From assembly GCA_964646625.1 (NCBI GenBank), contig CAZYHC010000024.1, positions 1 through 64,000 of the forward strand: a stretch of DNA of 64,000 bases. The letters are read 5' to 3'. This document shows positions 57,504-64,000 of this stretch, one piece after another (position 1 is the first letter of the stretch; each line of letters opens with the position of its first letter). The stretch comes from DAOULT01 sp964646625 (GTDB lineage: Bacteria > Chloroflexota > Anaerolineae > CAZYHC01). Made by a program: the position numbers and the translations under genes. A model generated the notes under the pieces. That model did not search any database, was not told the origin of the DNA, and worked only from the letters and a program-made list of their open reading frames with translations.

Positions 57504-59075
57504 ATGTTAGACGAGCAAGACTTTGATGACTTTACCATCGGCGGGCTTCTGGAGCAGAGCCTGGAAAGATTCCCAGACAAGGAGGCCCTGGTCTTTGGAG
57601 ATAAACGTTTGACCTACGCCGAACTGGACCGCCGGGCCACTAATGTGGCAGCCACACTGCTGGACCTCGGCCTGCGCCCCGGCGATAAGGTGGCCATTAA
57701 CGTCCCTAACTGGATAGAATTTGTGTATGCTTTTGTAGCCACCGTGCGGATAGGGGCCGTAGCCGTGCCCCTCAGTACCCGCTACCGGGAGCACGAAATC
57801 CGGCACATCCTGAACAATTCCCAGGCCAGGGTGTTGGTCACCGTCTCCGAATTCAACGACTTTGATTATCTGGCTCTGATCGAGAGGATCCGCCCTGATC
57901 TGCCTCACCTCAAGCACATCGTGGCCCTGGAAGTGGGCGACCGGCCAGACCTGTTGGACCTGGGCCACATTCTGAAAGAGGACGCCGCCGAGCGGCCCAC
58001 CCTGCCCCCAGTCAGCGGCCGCCATACGGCGGCCATCCTGTACACCTCCGGCACCACCGGCACCCCCAAAGGGGTGATGCTCTCCCACGCCAACCTGGTG
58101 GGCAACGCGGTCAGTGTCTCCTCCGAAGTGCTGAACATCACCGCGCAGGACACCCTGCTCCTCTTCATCCCCCTCAGCCATTCGGGAGGTATCACCACCC
58201 TGCTGTGGGCCTTTGCCAAAGGGGCCAGAACAGTGCTGATGGATATTTTCCATCCCCAGAAGACTCTGGAGATCATAGCCCGCGAGAAGGTGAGCGTGGT
58301 ACACGGCGTGCCCACGGCCTGGATCAAGATGGCGGCGGCGGCCAATTCCTTCGATCTGTCCGCCCTGCGCCTGGGCATCATGGGGGCGGCCCCCTGCCCG
58401 GCGGAGGTGGTGCGTGAGGTCAACCGCGCCATACCCGGCTGTTCTCTGCGCATTGCTTATGGTCTGACCGAGACTGCGCCCCTCTTGTGCGTGACCCGCA
58501 ACGGCGACCGGGCCGAGAGACGGGTGGACAGCGTGGGGCGGGCCCTGCCCGGCGTCGAGTTGCGCGTGGTGGACGACGAGCAGGGCGCGGAGATACCGCC
58601 CGGCCAAATTGGCGAACTGGTCTGCCGGGGTTATAACGTCATGCAGGGCTACTTCGATGCTCCAGAGATCACGGCTCAGGTCGTAGACGCCGAGGGCTGG
58701 CTGCACACCGGCGACCTGGTCACTATGGACGAGGATGGCTACGTGCGCGTCGTGGGGCGCAAGAAAGAGATGATCGTCCGTGGGGGGTTCAAGATTTATC
58801 CGCGTGAGGTGGAAGAGTTCCTGTTCACCCATCCGGGCATCCAGAACGCGGCCGTGGTGGGCATCCCCGAACCAGTTTACGGCGAAAGCGTGTGGGCCTT
58901 TGTGGTGCCCAAGGATAGGGCCGAACTGGACCCCAACGAAATTATCGAGTTCTGCCGGGCCAGGATCGCCAATTTCAAAGTGCCGCAGACGGTGCGCATC
59001 GTGGACGACCTGCCCATGACCAGCAGCGGCAAGGTCAAAAAATTCAAGTTGCGCGAAATGGCGGACGCTTTATAG
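57504..59075 (+). CDS. Acyl-CoA synthetase / AMP-dependent ligase
   Basis: 523 aa ANL-superfamily enzyme that activates an acid with ATP and CoA. The phosphate-binding motif is ILYTSGTTGTPKGVMLSHANL, the A5 motif YGLTETAPL, the hinge region TGDLVTMDEDGYVRVVGRKKEMIVRGGFKIYPREVE, and the C-terminal catalytic Lys lies in TSSGKVKKFKLRE. It resembles long- and medium-chain or aromatic acid-CoA ligases; the operon context with liv genes, an aminotransferase and PaaK suggests an aryl or branched-chain acid. The frame is open from a TTG at 57480, but ATG 57504 matches the usual start. It is coupled to livF2. Confidence 0.9.
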   Translation: MLDEQDFDDFTIGGLLEQSLERFPDKEALVFGDKRLTYAELDRRATNVAATLLDLGLRPGDKVAINVPNWIEFVYAFVATVRIGAVAVPLSTRYREHEIRHILNNSQARVLVTVSEFNDFDYLALIERIRPDLPHLKHIVALEVGDRPDLLDLGHILKEDAAERPTLPPVSGRHTAAILYTSGTTGTPKGVMLSHANLVGNAVSVSSEVLNITAQDTLLLFIPLSHSGGITTLLWAFAKGARTVLMDIFHPQKTLEIIAREKVSVVHGVPTAWIKMAAAANSFDLSALRLGIMGAAPCPAEVVREVNRAIPGCSLRIAYGLTETAPLLCVTRNGDRAERRVDSVGRALPGVELRVVDDEQGAEIPPGQIGELVCRGYNVMQGYFDAPEITAQVVDAEGWLHTGDLVTMDEDGYVRVVGRKKEMIVRGGFKIYPREVEEFLFTHPGIQNAAVVGIPEPVYGESVWAFVVPKDRAELDPNEIIEFCRARIANFKVPQTVRIVDDLPMTSSGKVKKFKLREMADAL

Positions 59076-59160
59076 CAGCAAGCAGCCAGACTCCGCGAGC
59101 TCTGCGTGCTCTGCGGTGAGAAAAATACATTAACACGTATGAGAGAGACCTTTGGATATC

Positions 59161-60798
59161 ATGGTCAATAATGAAGCCAGCGTTGCCCGTGCCCAGGCGC
59201 ATGGGGCAACGTGTCCTATTTGTGGAGATAGGATCAACGAAAATCTCGGAGAACACGTAAAGGATATCCACGGAGAGGAAGAGTTTAAAAAGGCGGTATT
59301 GAGGGCCAAAGAAGAGGGCATGCCCGACCCGCAGATAGGCTCTCTATATGGAGTTACCTTCAAACAGTTGGGGGATATTATAACGGAGGCTTATGGCATA
59401 AATATCTCCACTCTAAAAAGACCCAAGAGGATAAAATACTGGGCGCCAAAGGACTTCCAGGAAGAAACCACTACGGTGTGGAGCTTCAGGCGCAGGGGAG
59501 ATTGGGCCACCCACGATGGAAGATATAGAGGAAACTGGTCGCCATACATTCCCAGGAACGTGATCCTGAAATACAGCAACCCCGGCGACGTGGTCCTCGA
59601 TTATTTCGCCGGGGGGGGCACCACGGCGGTGGAAGCCAAACTTTCAGGCAGAAGATGCATCGCCAGGGACATCAACCCCGCAGCCATTGGCTTGACGAAA
59701 GAAAACCTGAATTTTAGCCCCCCAAAAACGTTCTTAGAAGATCATCCTATATACGAGCCTGTGGTATCCGTAGGCGACGCACGGGCTCTCTCAGATATAC
59801 CAGACGAAAGCATCGACCTTATATGCGCTCATCCACCTTACGCCGGGATAATAAACTACAGTTCTAAGGTCGAGGGGGATCTCTCAAAATTAAGCGTCGA
59901 GGATTTCCTGGAGGAGATCGAGCAGGTAGCCAGGGAGAGCTACCGCGTGCTCAAGCCCGGCCGGAAGTGCGCCATCCTCATCGGAGATACCAGGCAGAAA
60001 AAGCACGTGGTCCCCATCGGGTTCCAGACCATAGACGTATTCTTGAGGGTCGGATTCAAGTTAAAGGAGCTGGTCATTAAGAGACAGCACCAATGTAAAA
60101 CCACAGGATTCTGGTACGAGCGCAGCATAAAATATAACTTTCTCCTCCTGGCCCACGAGCATCTGCCCATCTTCGAAAAACCTTTGCAGGACGAAGATCT
60201 ATCCTCGCCACCTCGTCAGGATATAGGGATCGCTTTTCGGCCTGTCGAGCCTGAAATGACCACTGTAGAAAAATCAGAAACTACGACGGTGTGGCTATTC
60301 CCTACAGATGAGCTTGAGAAAAGGATAGACACTAACGTTATCCAAAGGTACTCAGATGGCGAGGCATATAGGATTCTTACTCTATCCGTAGATGAACAGG
60401 ATAATTACCATCAACCTACAACCCCTACCAGCTTATTATTTATAAAATTTCCTTCAAGTCTGGACGGCGACCTCGTAAACTTAAAATCCTTCGTGGAGAG
60501 ACGATCACCTCTTATCAACAGAGGAGGGTTTATCGTCATTCAAGCTCAGGACGTAAGAACAGAAAATGGCTACATAGAGCCTGTGGGTAAAAGTATCGCG
60601 GACGCGCTTACGGATATCAAGTCTCTCTGGCTCAAAGAAGTAATTATAGTTACCACAGATCAAGAAGACGAAGATAAGACGAACACAAATCACAAATTAG
60701 ATATAATACATCAATACCTGCTTGTTTACGAGATAATAGAAGGAAAAGGAGAAGAACATGATCGAACTGGCCGACCGGCTGAAATTCGCCGCCGATAA
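59161..60798 (+). CDS. DNA (cytosine-N4/adenine-N6) methyltransferase with N-terminal zinc-finger-like motif
   Basis: 545 aa. A C2H2-like CPICGDRINENLGEHVKDIH lies at the N-terminus, followed by a small helical region. WAPKDFQEETTTVWSFRRRGDW and WSPYIPRNVILKYSNPGDVVLDYFAGGGTTAVEAKL contain motif I (FxGxGTT), and DLICAHPPYAGIINYSS is motif IV, with HPPY in place of the common DPPY/SPPY. The C-terminal part (from about residue 370) has a second TTTVWLFPTDE-like segment and is unassigned. No restriction enzyme is next to it, so it is an orphan. It is AT-richer than the flanking catabolic genes, and its 3' end overlaps the aminotransferase start by 41 bases. TTG 59152 is an alternative start. Confidence 0.85.
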   Translation: MVNNEASVARAQAHGATCPICGDRINENLGEHVKDIHGEEEFKKAVLRAKEEGMPDPQIGSLYGVTFKQLGDIITEAYGINISTLKRPKRIKYWAPKDFQEETTTVWSFRRRGDWATHDGRYRGNWSPYIPRNVILKYSNPGDVVLDYFAGGGTTAVEAKLSGRRCIARDINPAAIGLTKENLNFSPPKTFLEDHPIYEPVVSVGDARALSDIPDESIDLICAHPPYAGIINYSSKVEGDLSKLSVEDFLEEIEQVARESYRVLKPGRKCAILIGDTRQKKHVVPIGFQTIDVFLRVGFKLKELVIKRQHQCKTTGFWYERSIKYNFLLLAHEHLPIFEKPLQDEDLSSPPRQDIGIAFRPVEPEMTTVEKSETTTVWLFPTDELEKRIDTNVIQRYSDGEAYRILTLSVDEQDNYHQPTTPTSLLFIKFPSSLDGDLVNLKSFVERRSPLINRGGFIVIQAQDVRTENGYIEPVGKSIADALTDIKSLWLKEVIIVTTDQEDEDKTNTNHKLDIIHQYLLVYEIIEGKGEEHDRTGRPAEIRRR

Positions 60799-61924
60799 CC
60801 CCTTTGCCCGCATCCAGGCCAAAGAGATGGCCCTGCGCCGCCGGGGGGTGGAAATTATCTCCCTGGCTATCGGCAACCCCGATCAACCCACCCTCAAGCC
60901 CATTGTCGAAGAGATAGTGGCTGCCAGTCAGCGGCCCGAAAACAGCGGCTATCCGCCCTTCATCGGCAGGCAGGACCTGAGAGAAGCCATCGCCGAGTGG
61001 AACGCCAAACGGTTTGGCATCGAACTGGACCCCGAGACGGAAATCCTGCCCCTGGTGGGTTCGGCCGAGGGCCCCACTCTCTTTGCCCTGGCCTTCATTA
61101 ATCCGGGCGACCTGGTGCTGGTGCCCGATCCCACTTTCCCCTACTACAACGCCGCCGTGTCCTTCGCGGGGGGCCGGGTTCATTCCCTGCCTCTCAGGGC
61201 CGAAAACGATTTCCTGCCCGACCTGGAAGCCCTCCCTCCTGACGTGGCCCGCCAGGCCAAAGCCCTGATGCTGAACTATCCCAACAACCCCACCGGAGCG
61301 GTGGCCGACCTCGACTTTCTAGGGGGGGTGATCGAGTTCGCCCGCCGCTATGACATCGTCGTCTGCTACGATAATCCTTACAGCGAGATCACCTTTGACG
61401 GCTACGTAGCCCCCAGCATCCTGCAAGTGGAAGGGGCCACAGAGGTGGCCGTGGAGTTCAATTCTCTGTCCAAGAGCTATCACATGGCCGGTTGGCGGGT
61501 CGGTTATGCCCTGGCCCGGGCCGAGATCATTGCCGGGATGAGAGAGGTGCTTTCCTACGTCGATACCCGCACTCCTGCTGCGGTGCAAGAAGCTTCAGCC
61601 AGGGCGCTGCGTGCTCCCCAGGAGGAAGGGTGGCGGCGAGAGGTGGCCCAGTTGTATCAACGGCGGCGCGATGCCTTTGCCGAGGCCCTGACCGCCGAAG
61701 GCTGGCCGGCCATCAAGAGAAAAGGCACCTTCTACATGTGGGAGCCGGTAAGAAATAGCCTGCCCGCGGAAGAGTTTGCCGAGCTGCTTCTGGAGAAGGC
61801 TCACGTGGCGGTGATGCCTGGCACCGCCTTCGGGCCGGGGGGGGAGGGCTTTATCCGCCTCTCCCTGGTTCTGCCGGAGGAGCGTCTGGTGGAGGCCGCC
61901 CACAGGATGGGGAAAATCCTGTAA
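60758..61924 (+). CDS. Pyridoxal-phosphate aminotransferase, class I/II
   Basis: 388 aa fold-type I transaminase. IISLAIGNPDQPTLKPIVE starts the enzyme, SGYPPFIGRQDLREAIAEW follows, NYPNNPTGAVADL binds substrate and PLP, VVCYDNPYSEITFDG carries the PLP Asp/Tyr, and SLSKSYHMAGWRVGYA holds the Schiff-base lysine (K239). It resembles the LL-diaminopimelate/aspartate and aromatic aminotransferase group. Next to phenylacetate-CoA ligase, an aromatic or branched-chain amino acid is the likely substrate. Start ATG 60758 follows GGAAAAGGAG, within the end of the methyltransferase gene. Confidence 0.92.
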   Translation: MIELADRLKFAADNPFARIQAKEMALRRRGVEIISLAIGNPDQPTLKPIVEEIVAASQRPENSGYPPFIGRQDLREAIAEWNAKRFGIELDPETEILPLVGSAEGPTLFALAFINPGDLVLVPDPTFPYYNAAVSFAGGRVHSLPLRAENDFLPDLEALPPDVARQAKALMLNYPNNPTGAVADLDFLGGVIEFARRYDIVVCYDNPYSEITFDGYVAPSILQVEGATEVAVEFNSLSKSYHMAGWRVGYALARAEIIAGMREVLSYVDTRTPAAVQEASARALRAPQEEGWRREVAQLYQRRRDAFAEALTAEGWPAIKRKGTFYMWEPVRNSLPAEEFAELLLEKAHVAVMPGTAFGPGGEGFIRLSLVLPEERLVEAAHRMGKIL

Positions 61925-61931
61925 AAATATA

Positions 61932-61975
61932 AACCACAAAGAGCACCAATGGGAGTCTTTGTGTCCTTTGTGGTT
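61932..61975. repeat. AACCACAAAG...CTTTGTGGTT repeat
   Basis: A perfect 10-base inverted repeat (61932-61941 and 61966-61975) with GAGCACCAATGGGAGTCTTTGTGTC inside. It is a variant of the ACACAGAG family and lies between the aminotransferase and paaK genes. Confidence 0.75.
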
Positions 61976-62001
61976 ATAATACAACTTAAGGAGGTTGGAA
62001 T

Positions 62002-63309
62002 ATGATCTGGAACGAAGAGATGGAGACCATGCCCCGCGCTCAGAGGGAGGAGCTTCAGGCGAAGCGTTTGAGGGCCCTGGTGGACAGGGTTTCCAAAACG
62101 GTGCCTTTCTATCGAGATGCCTTTGCCCAGGCCGGAGTCACCGCCAACGATATCAGGACCCTCGACGACCTGGCTAAACTGCCCTTTACCGCCAAGGAAG
62201 ATTTTCGGAACAACTATCCTTTTGGCCTGTTCGCCGTGCCCATGAAAGACGTGGTGCGGGTGCACGCCTCCAGCGGCACCACGGGCAAGATGGTGGTGGG
62301 CGGCTACACTAAAGCTGACCTGGAGCTATGGGCCGAAGTGATGGCCCGCACCCTGACCCTGGCCGGCGTGACGGCCGAAGACGTTATCCACAACTCCTAC
62401 GGCTACGGGCTGTTTACCGGCGGTTTAGGGATCCAGATCGGCGGGGAAAGGATCGGGGCCACGGTCATCCCCATGTCCGGCGGGATGACCAAAAGGCAGC
62501 TTATGATTATGGAAGACTTCGGCAGCACCGTTTTGACCTGCACGCCGTCCTACGCCCTGCTTATGGCCGAGGAGGCCAGGGAGATGGGCTTTGAGTTCAG
62601 GGAGCGTATGAAAGTGCGGGTCGGCATCTTTGGAGCGGAGCCCTGGTCGGAAAGGATGCGGGAGGAGATCGAGGCCAAGCTGGGCCTGGAAGCCTTCGAC
62701 ATCTACGGTCTGACCGAGATCATCGGCCCCGGCGTCTCCAACGAATGCCCCGAGCACAACGGGCTACACATCTTCGACGATCATTTCCTGCCCGAGATCA
62801 TCGATCCCCAAACGGGAGAGCGCCTGGACTACGGCCAGGAAGGAGAACTGGTGTTTACCACCCTGACCAAAGAAGCGCTGCCCGTCATCCGCTACCGCAC
62901 CCGTGACCGCACCGTGCTGCACGCCGAACCCTGCCCCTGCGGACGGACTTCGGTACGCATGGAAAAAGTGTTGGGCCGCACCGACGACATGCTCATCATC
63001 CGTGGAGTGAACGTCTTTCCTTCCCAGATCGAGCGCGTTTTGCTGGAGATCCCGAAGGTAGAACCTTACTACCAGATCGTGGTTGACCGCCCCAAAGATC
63101 AGTTGGACCAGGTGGAAGTGTGGGTGGAGGTGTCCGAAAGCCTGTTTCAGCCCATCGATACCCGTCGTCTGGACGAACTGGAGTCAACCATCCGCAGCGA
63201 GATGAAAATGGCTCTGGGCATCTCGGTGGCAGTCAAGCTCATGGGCCCCAAAAGCATCGAGCGCAGCATGGGCAAAAGCAGGCGGGTGGTGGACAAACGA
63301 GAAATTTGA
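62002..63309 (+). CDS. paaK: Phenylacetate-CoA ligase
   Basis: 435 aa, the usual PaaK length. Makes phenylacetyl-CoA (or arylacetyl-CoA) from the acid, ATP and CoA. VHASSGTTGKMVVGGYT is the phosphate-binding motif, NSYGYGLFTGGLGIQIGGERIGATVIPMSGGMTKRQL is typical, YGLTEIIGPGVSNECPE is the A5 motif, and RTRDRTVLHAEPCPCGRTSVRMEKVLGRTDDMLIIRGVNVFPSQIE is the hinge. The ATG follows TAAGGAGG. Together with the aminotransferase, it fits oxidation of aromatic amino acids to arylacetyl-CoA; the oxidoreductase step (indolepyruvate:ferredoxin type) is not in the window. Confidence 0.95.
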   Translation: MIWNEEMETMPRAQREELQAKRLRALVDRVSKTVPFYRDAFAQAGVTANDIRTLDDLAKLPFTAKEDFRNNYPFGLFAVPMKDVVRVHASSGTTGKMVVGGYTKADLELWAEVMARTLTLAGVTAEDVIHNSYGYGLFTGGLGIQIGGERIGATVIPMSGGMTKRQLMIMEDFGSTVLTCTPSYALLMAEEAREMGFEFRERMKVRVGIFGAEPWSERMREEIEAKLGLEAFDIYGLTEIIGPGVSNECPEHNGLHIFDDHFLPEIIDPQTGERLDYGQEGELVFTTLTKEALPVIRYRTRDRTVLHAEPCPCGRTSVRMEKVLGRTDDMLIIRGVNVFPSQIERVLLEIPKVEPYYQIVVDRPKDQLDQVEVWVEVSESLFQPIDTRRLDELESTIRSEMKMALGISVAVKLMGPKSIERSMGKSRRVVDKREI

Positions 63310-63455
63310 ACGTGGACCGCGCGGGAGCGCGGAGGACGTTGAAGCCATCTGCTGAGGAAAAGAAACGCTCGGATTACGCGCTGTAGACTGGTCAGAGGCG
63401 AGCAAAACGCACATTCCCACGAAAATACCGGAGCGCGGGCTTTCACCCCACGGAA

Positions 63456-63490
63456 ACCAAAAACGGGCGGGGCTTCCATAACCCCGCCCG
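63456..63490 (-). terminator. Intrinsic terminator of the minus-strand DUF11 gene
   Basis: CGGGCGGGG (63464-63472) pairs with CCCCGCCCG (63482-63490). On the minus strand it is followed by TTTTTGG. Confidence 0.7.
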
Positions 63491-63515
63491 CTGGACGTCT
63501 GGAGCAAAAGCTCCC

Positions 63516-63548
63516 AGGTGCCTGGCACTTCCAAAGTGCCAGGCACCT
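63516..63548. repeat. Palindromic repeat, AGGTGCCTGGCAC family, copy 7
   Basis: A perfect palindrome with loop TTCCAAA. It lies 7 bases after the stop of the DUF11 gene and before its terminator hairpin. Confidence 0.92.
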
Positions 63549-63555
63549 TACCTCC

Positions 63556-63999
63556 TTACGGCGTGATGACATAGCTCTTCTGGATGGTGGGCAGGTACAC
63601 CTCGCTCGGCCTGACCCACACCGTGGTGCTCACGGCGCTGCCTGTGGCGCCGGTCACTCCTTTGGTGGTGCCGATGAGCACCTGGTAGTAGTCGTTGTAG
63701 ATGACCGTCCCGCTGGGCACCACGTTGACCGTCACCACGAAGGTGAGGCTGATGCTCTGGCTGTAGTTGACCGTCAGGCCCGTCCACAGCACGTCGCTGC
63801 CCACCAACGTGCCGCCGTGGCTGATGGTCATACAACAGGTGGTGCTGAGGGGCACGGTATCGCTGACCACCATGCCTGTGGCGTGGAACAGACCACCCGT
63901 CTCGGCGACGGTCAGGGTGTAGGTCAGCGGCTCTCCGGCCCAGGCCGGGTCGGGTTCAGCCTGCTTGGCGATAGCCAGCGCCGGGTCCCCCCGGCTGCG
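63556..63999 (-). CDS. DUF11-repeat surface protein, C-terminal part (5' end beyond the window)
   Basis: The frame is open to the window edge, so at least 147 residues are visible and the gene starts outside. LAIAKQAEPDPAWAGEPLTYTLTV followed by HATGMVVSDTVPLSTT is the pattern of DUF11-type (Ig-like) repeats found in large secreted or cell-surface proteins of Chloroflexota and other bacteria. A second beta-rich part (VNYSQSISLTFVVTVN) ends in EVYLPTIQKSYVITP, similar to the YLPLVL.. endings common in secreted Chloroflexota proteins. Adhesion or surface-layer role is likely; nothing more specific can be said. Confidence 0.8.
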   Translation of the reverse strand, partial: RSRGDPALAIAKQAEPDPAWAGEPLTYTLTVAETGGLFHATGMVVSDTVPLSTTCCMTISHGGTLVGSDVLWTGLTVNYSQSISLTFVVTVNVVPSGTVIYNDYYQVLIGTTKGVTGATGSAVSTTVWVRPSEVYLPTIQKSYVITP

Positions 64000-64000
64000 C

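Noticed and set aside
6954..63548. CRISPR repeats
   Set aside because: The palindromes are dispersed singly over tens of kilobases, without spacers or cas genes.
1..64000. tRNA or rRNA genes, transposases, integrases, phage genes
   Set aside because: None found by reading; no cloverleaf, rRNA core or transposase catalytic pattern was seen.

Overview
The window looks like a chromosomal contig from a Chloroflexota bacterium, probably of the Anaerolineae. This is inferred from gene content and style: a high-GC genome, long runs of GT-C membrane glycosyltransferases with beta-sandwich tails, GH57 branching enzyme, ArsA with an Hsp20-like tail, and a DUF11-type secreted protein ending in a YLP..-type C-terminus. 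No rRNA, tRNA, CRISPR array or transposase gene was seen. Intergenic spaces are short and carry many hairpins and dispersed palindromic repeats, several of which also sit in frame inside genes.

Layout. 1-5305: tail of an ATP-grasp gene, then a phosphate operon pstS-pstC-pstA-pstB-arsC-phoU, in which pstS is fused to the first 22 codons of a response regulator. 5306-8047: glnA behind a structured leader, then a PfkB sugar kinase. 8177-13674 (minus): carbamoyltransferase, methyltransferase, ArsA ATPase and GH57 branching enzyme. 13675-18639: a complete branched-chain amino acid ABC operon (livKHMGF). 18697-26157: housekeeping and regulatory singletons (FmdB zinc ribbon, M50/CBS protease, VWA protein, cNMP-binding protein, ferredoxin, DUF2007, TrmI, histidine kinase, TIM-barrel isomerase). 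26224-48668 (minus): folC followed by eight GT-C membrane proteins and one nuclease-like protein, mostly with overlapping stop/start codons. 48926-53361: His-rich membrane protein, methyltransferase, OmpR-type response regulator, His-rich sensor kinase, and an exported beta-carbonic anhydrase. 53599-63309: a second liv operon behind a long structured leader, with a LivM-LivG fusion and no binding protein, followed by an acyl-CoA ligase, an inserted DNA methyltransferase, an aminotransferase and a phenylacetate-CoA ligase (plausibly amino acid uptake and aromatic amino acid catabolism). The window ends inside a minus-strand DUF11 surface protein.

Most unusual signals. (1) Palindromic repeats (AGGTGCCTGGCAC... 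and GCCACAGAG...CTCTGTGGC families) found between genes and in frame inside the glycosyltransferase genes, with compensatory arm changes and length changes that keep the frame. (2) Two promoters with the same architecture: four direct repeats at exactly 11-bp spacing directly upstream of a TATAAT, resembling PhoB/OmpR-family binding arrays. (3) A long leader RNA with promoter, several stems and an intrinsic terminator before the second liv operon. (4) The response regulator-PstS chimera. (5) A two-block GT-C array in which each block is a type II protein followed by three type I proteins.

All calls are from reading the sequence and knowledge of families; no database search was run.
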